Origin: DATFYM01 sp035315065
Lineage (GTDB): Bacteria; Acidobacteriota; Terriglobia; UBA7540
DNA: 24,867 nucleotides
Direction: 5' to 3'
Assembly: GCA_035315065.1 (NCBI GenBank)
Contig: DATFYM010000176.1
Span: forward strand, 1-24,867
The notes under the pieces are model-generated. The model was not told the DNA's origin. It did no database searches and saw only the letters and a program-made list of their open reading frames with translations. Shown here piece by piece: positions 23,216 through 24,867 of this stretch (the stretch's first letter is position 1; every line of letters begins with the position of its first letter). The position numbers and the translations under genes were made by a program.

Positions 23216-23239
23216 GAAACATACTGTGAGAAACACACG
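23212..23239 (+). repeat. 14-nt tandem duplication at the apt stop codon
   Basis: GTGAGAAACATACT (23212-23225) is followed directly by GTGAGAAACACACG, with the apt stop inside the first copy. Fourteen is twice the seven-base period of the elements elsewhere. Confidence 0.7.
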
Positions 23240-23293
23240 GAATGATGGGCCAGCGCTCCGCCCTTCCCAACCCTTTGGCAGCAACCCGCCAGG

Positions 23294-24634
23294 CTAAGCC
23301 CGCACGAGTTCAAAGACGGTGATCTCCGGCGGGGCGGCGATGCGGATGGGTACTCCGATGGTGCCGATGCCGCGGTTGACGTAAAGCTGAGCGTTGCGTT
23401 TCTGGAACCACCCGCGAATGTAGGGCGAGACCAGGCGGCTGGGCGAGATGCCGGGGTGGACGAACTCGAGCGACACCTGCCCGCCGTGGGTGTGTCCGGC
23501 CAGGCTCAGGTCGATTCCCAACTCCGCCGCGCGGTCGAAGGTGTTGGGGTTATGGCTCAGCAGGATATTCACCGATTCCGGGTGGAGCAGGCGGTCGACG
23601 CCGGCGAGGTACTGGCGCACGAAACCTCGCTCTCGCCGCCCAGTGGAAGAGTGCGTTTGAAAGTCGACGCCGATCAGGTTCAAGGTTTCGTCGCCCGCCG
23701 GGCTGCCGGGGCCCCCGGCGGCAATCGAGATGCGTTCCTGCCGCAGGATGGGAATGCTGGCTGCGGCAAAGAGCCGGGTGATGGAGTCCTGAGTCTTCGT
23801 CCAGAGTTCATGGTTGCCGAGGCAGCCGAAGACACCGCGCGGCGCTTTCAGGCCGGCGAGCACGTTGACTACGGCGCCCTGGGTTGATTCGTCCCAGGTG
23901 ACATAGTCGCCGGTCAGAACAATCAGGTCCGCCTTAAGCTGATTGGTGATGCCCACCACCCGGCGGATCTCCGCCTCGCTCATGAAGGGTCCGATGTGAA
24001 GGTCGGAAAGTTGGGCGATGCGAAACCCGTCAAAGGTACGGGGCAGGCGGGACAGGCGGATTCGCTGCCACGTGGTTTCGAGATCGACCCGCTCGAAGAT
24101 CATCCCATAGGCTCCGGCGGCAAAGGGAAAGGCTCCCACAGCCAGGGCTGTCCGCTCCAGAAACCGGCGGCGGGTGGGCGAGGGCAAACCCGGCCGGTTT
24201 GACCGATCGCGAAGCGTGCCGCCCGATGCCCCTGCCGGGACTGCCGGCGACGGGGATGCGGCTACCAGCTTGCGCGCCGCCCACGCAGCCAGGCGAAAGA
24301 GGCGCACTGCAGTGCGGAACACCAGAACCAACAGAAAGCCGATCGTCGACCCAAAGAACCACCACGCGAAGGGTGCGTCCAGCAGAGCAGCCTTCAGCGT
24401 AAGATGCGTGGGGGTGGCGCCGTGCCCCAGCCAGGGGAGGGCACGGGCAAAAAGGAACAGATAGGCGGTAAGCGCACTCCAGCCCAGCCACTTCCGCCAA
24501 ATCGGATTCCCGATCAGGCTCGCTGCCCGCTCGCGCACCCGCTGAATCCAGAAGACCTGGCTCGCAACCAGCAAGAGGAGGACGAGGCCCGAAAAGGCCG
24601 CGCGAGACAAAAATGAGAAGCCATGCATCAGCAT
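23294..24634 (-). CDS. membrane-anchored metallophosphoesterase with internal twin-arginine motif
   Basis: This 446-residue protein has two parts. Residues 1-125 hold about three hydrophobic helices (SGLVLLLLVASQVFWI, WSALTAYLFLFARALPW, WWFFGSTIGFLLVLVF). After a proline/glycine linker, TRRRFLERTALAVGAF (154-169) resembles a Tat signal followed by a hydrophobic stretch. From about 200 comes a calcineurin-like phosphoesterase of the YaeI type with all five metal motifs: DLHIG 211-215, GDYV 242-245, GNHE 273-276, H361 in LLSHNP, and GHTHGG 380-385. In YaeI-like proteins the substrate is thought to be a membrane lipid head group; here that is an inference. ATG 24634 has no strong ribosome site and ATG 24628 is possible. 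It converges with apt. Confidence 0.83.
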   Translation of the reverse strand: MLMHGFSFLSRAAFSGLVLLLLVASQVFWIQRVRERAASLIGNPIWRKWLGWSALTAYLFLFARALPWLGHGATPTHLTLKAALLDAPFAWWFFGSTIGFLLVLVFRTAVRLFRLAAWAARKLVAASPSPAVPAGASGGTLRDRSNRPGLPSPTRRRFLERTALAVGAFPFAAGAYGMIFERVDLETTWQRIRLSRLPRTFDGFRIAQLSDLHIGPFMSEAEIRRVVGITNQLKADLIVLTGDYVTWDESTQGAVVNVLAGLKAPRGVFGCLGNHELWTKTQDSITRLFAAASIPILRQERISIAAGGPGSPAGDETLNLIGVDFQTHSSTGRRERGFVRQYLAGVDRLLHPESVNILLSHNPNTFDRAAELGIDLSLAGHTHGGQVSLEFVHPGISPSRLVSPYIRGWFQKRNAQLYVNRGIGTIGVPIRIAAPPEITVFELVRA

Positions 24635-24786
24635 CTTCTAAGCTTGCGCATTCCATGGGGCGGTTGTCAAGCGTGCGAGGTCCGAAAGGGTGCTTAACAG
24701 TTTTTGGGGAGTACCCGCGGACGCACCTAGTATGACTATGTTAAGTCGTTGTTGCATTTCTCCTGCAGAGGATTTAGCATGGGCGC

Positions 24787-24867
24787 ATGGAGCCCATACC
24801 GTGGAATGCCAAGCTTTGGAAAGAAAGCGTGACCCAATTGCTTGAGTTCCTGAATCCCCTCGTTGCG
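24787..24867 (+). CDS. possible start of an unknown gene (runs off the right edge)
   Basis: An open frame from ATG 24787 reaches the window end with 27 codons (MEPIPWNAKLWKESVTQLLE and on). An AGAGGA about 16 bases upstream is better placed for ATG 24779, which opens a 17-codon frame in another phase. The start is within an ATGGGC/GCCCAT inverted repeat (24779-24797). It is too short to assign; the rest of 24635-24786 shows no supported feature. Confidence 0.3.
   Translation, partial: MEPIPWNAKLWKESVTQLLEFLNPLVA

Overview
The window is GC-rich bacterial chromosome, most likely from Acidobacteriota. That assignment is an inference from gene content: a futalosine-type menaquinone pathway, an IS1182-like transposase, large secreted PIG-L deacetylases and FliA-like sigma factor. 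No rRNA, tRNA or CRISPR array was seen, and no marker gene fixes the taxonomy.

Layout. 1-445 is the 5' end of an IS1182-like element on the minus strand: a truncated transposase preceded by a small AbrB-like gene with an ATGA overlap. 533-1255 is an unrecognised protein with a repeat-built tail. 1812-3956 holds mqnA and mqnC. 4178-6071 holds a sodium:solute symporter and a coupled 79-residue two-helix protein. The minus-strand block 10649-6091 is dacB, a secreted PIG-L deacetylase and a zinc-ribbon membrane protein. 10898-15174 runs plus: GNAT acetyltransferase, single-HKD PLD nuclease, sixA and a second PIG-L deacetylase. A sigma factor (16294-15344) faces it. Then come a small Cys-rich protein, trpD, a Tat-type sugar isomerase-like protein (minus), glpD, a glycerophosphodiester phosphodiesterase, acylphosphatase, apt, and a membrane-anchored metallophosphoesterase (minus).

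Pathway links are modest. MqnA and MqnC make menaquinone. The phosphodiesterase would release glycerol-3-phosphate, which GlpD would oxidise into the quinone pool. DacB and the PIG-L proteins act outside the cytoplasm on cell-wall or glycan substrates. The rest is ordinary housekeeping.

The most striking feature is not a protein. At least ten gaps hold 60-170 nt inverted-repeat elements whose arms are tandem seven-nucleotide words. The word differs from element to element (AAAGTCG, ATTATGA, GTAGACG, TGATAGC, GATGAAT, CGAAACT, GATTGTC, GGTGAAT, CCAAAAT), but both arms of one element use the same word. Several begin at or next to a stop codon, some are nested with two different words, and one fills a convergent gap almost exactly. 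A one-armed relative, ten in-phase GGAAACT-type heptads, lies inside mqnA and adds about 50 residues without breaking the frame. Heptanucleotide repeats are known in cyanobacteria (STRR sequences), but this nested palindromic, word-switching form is the best candidate here for an undescribed system.
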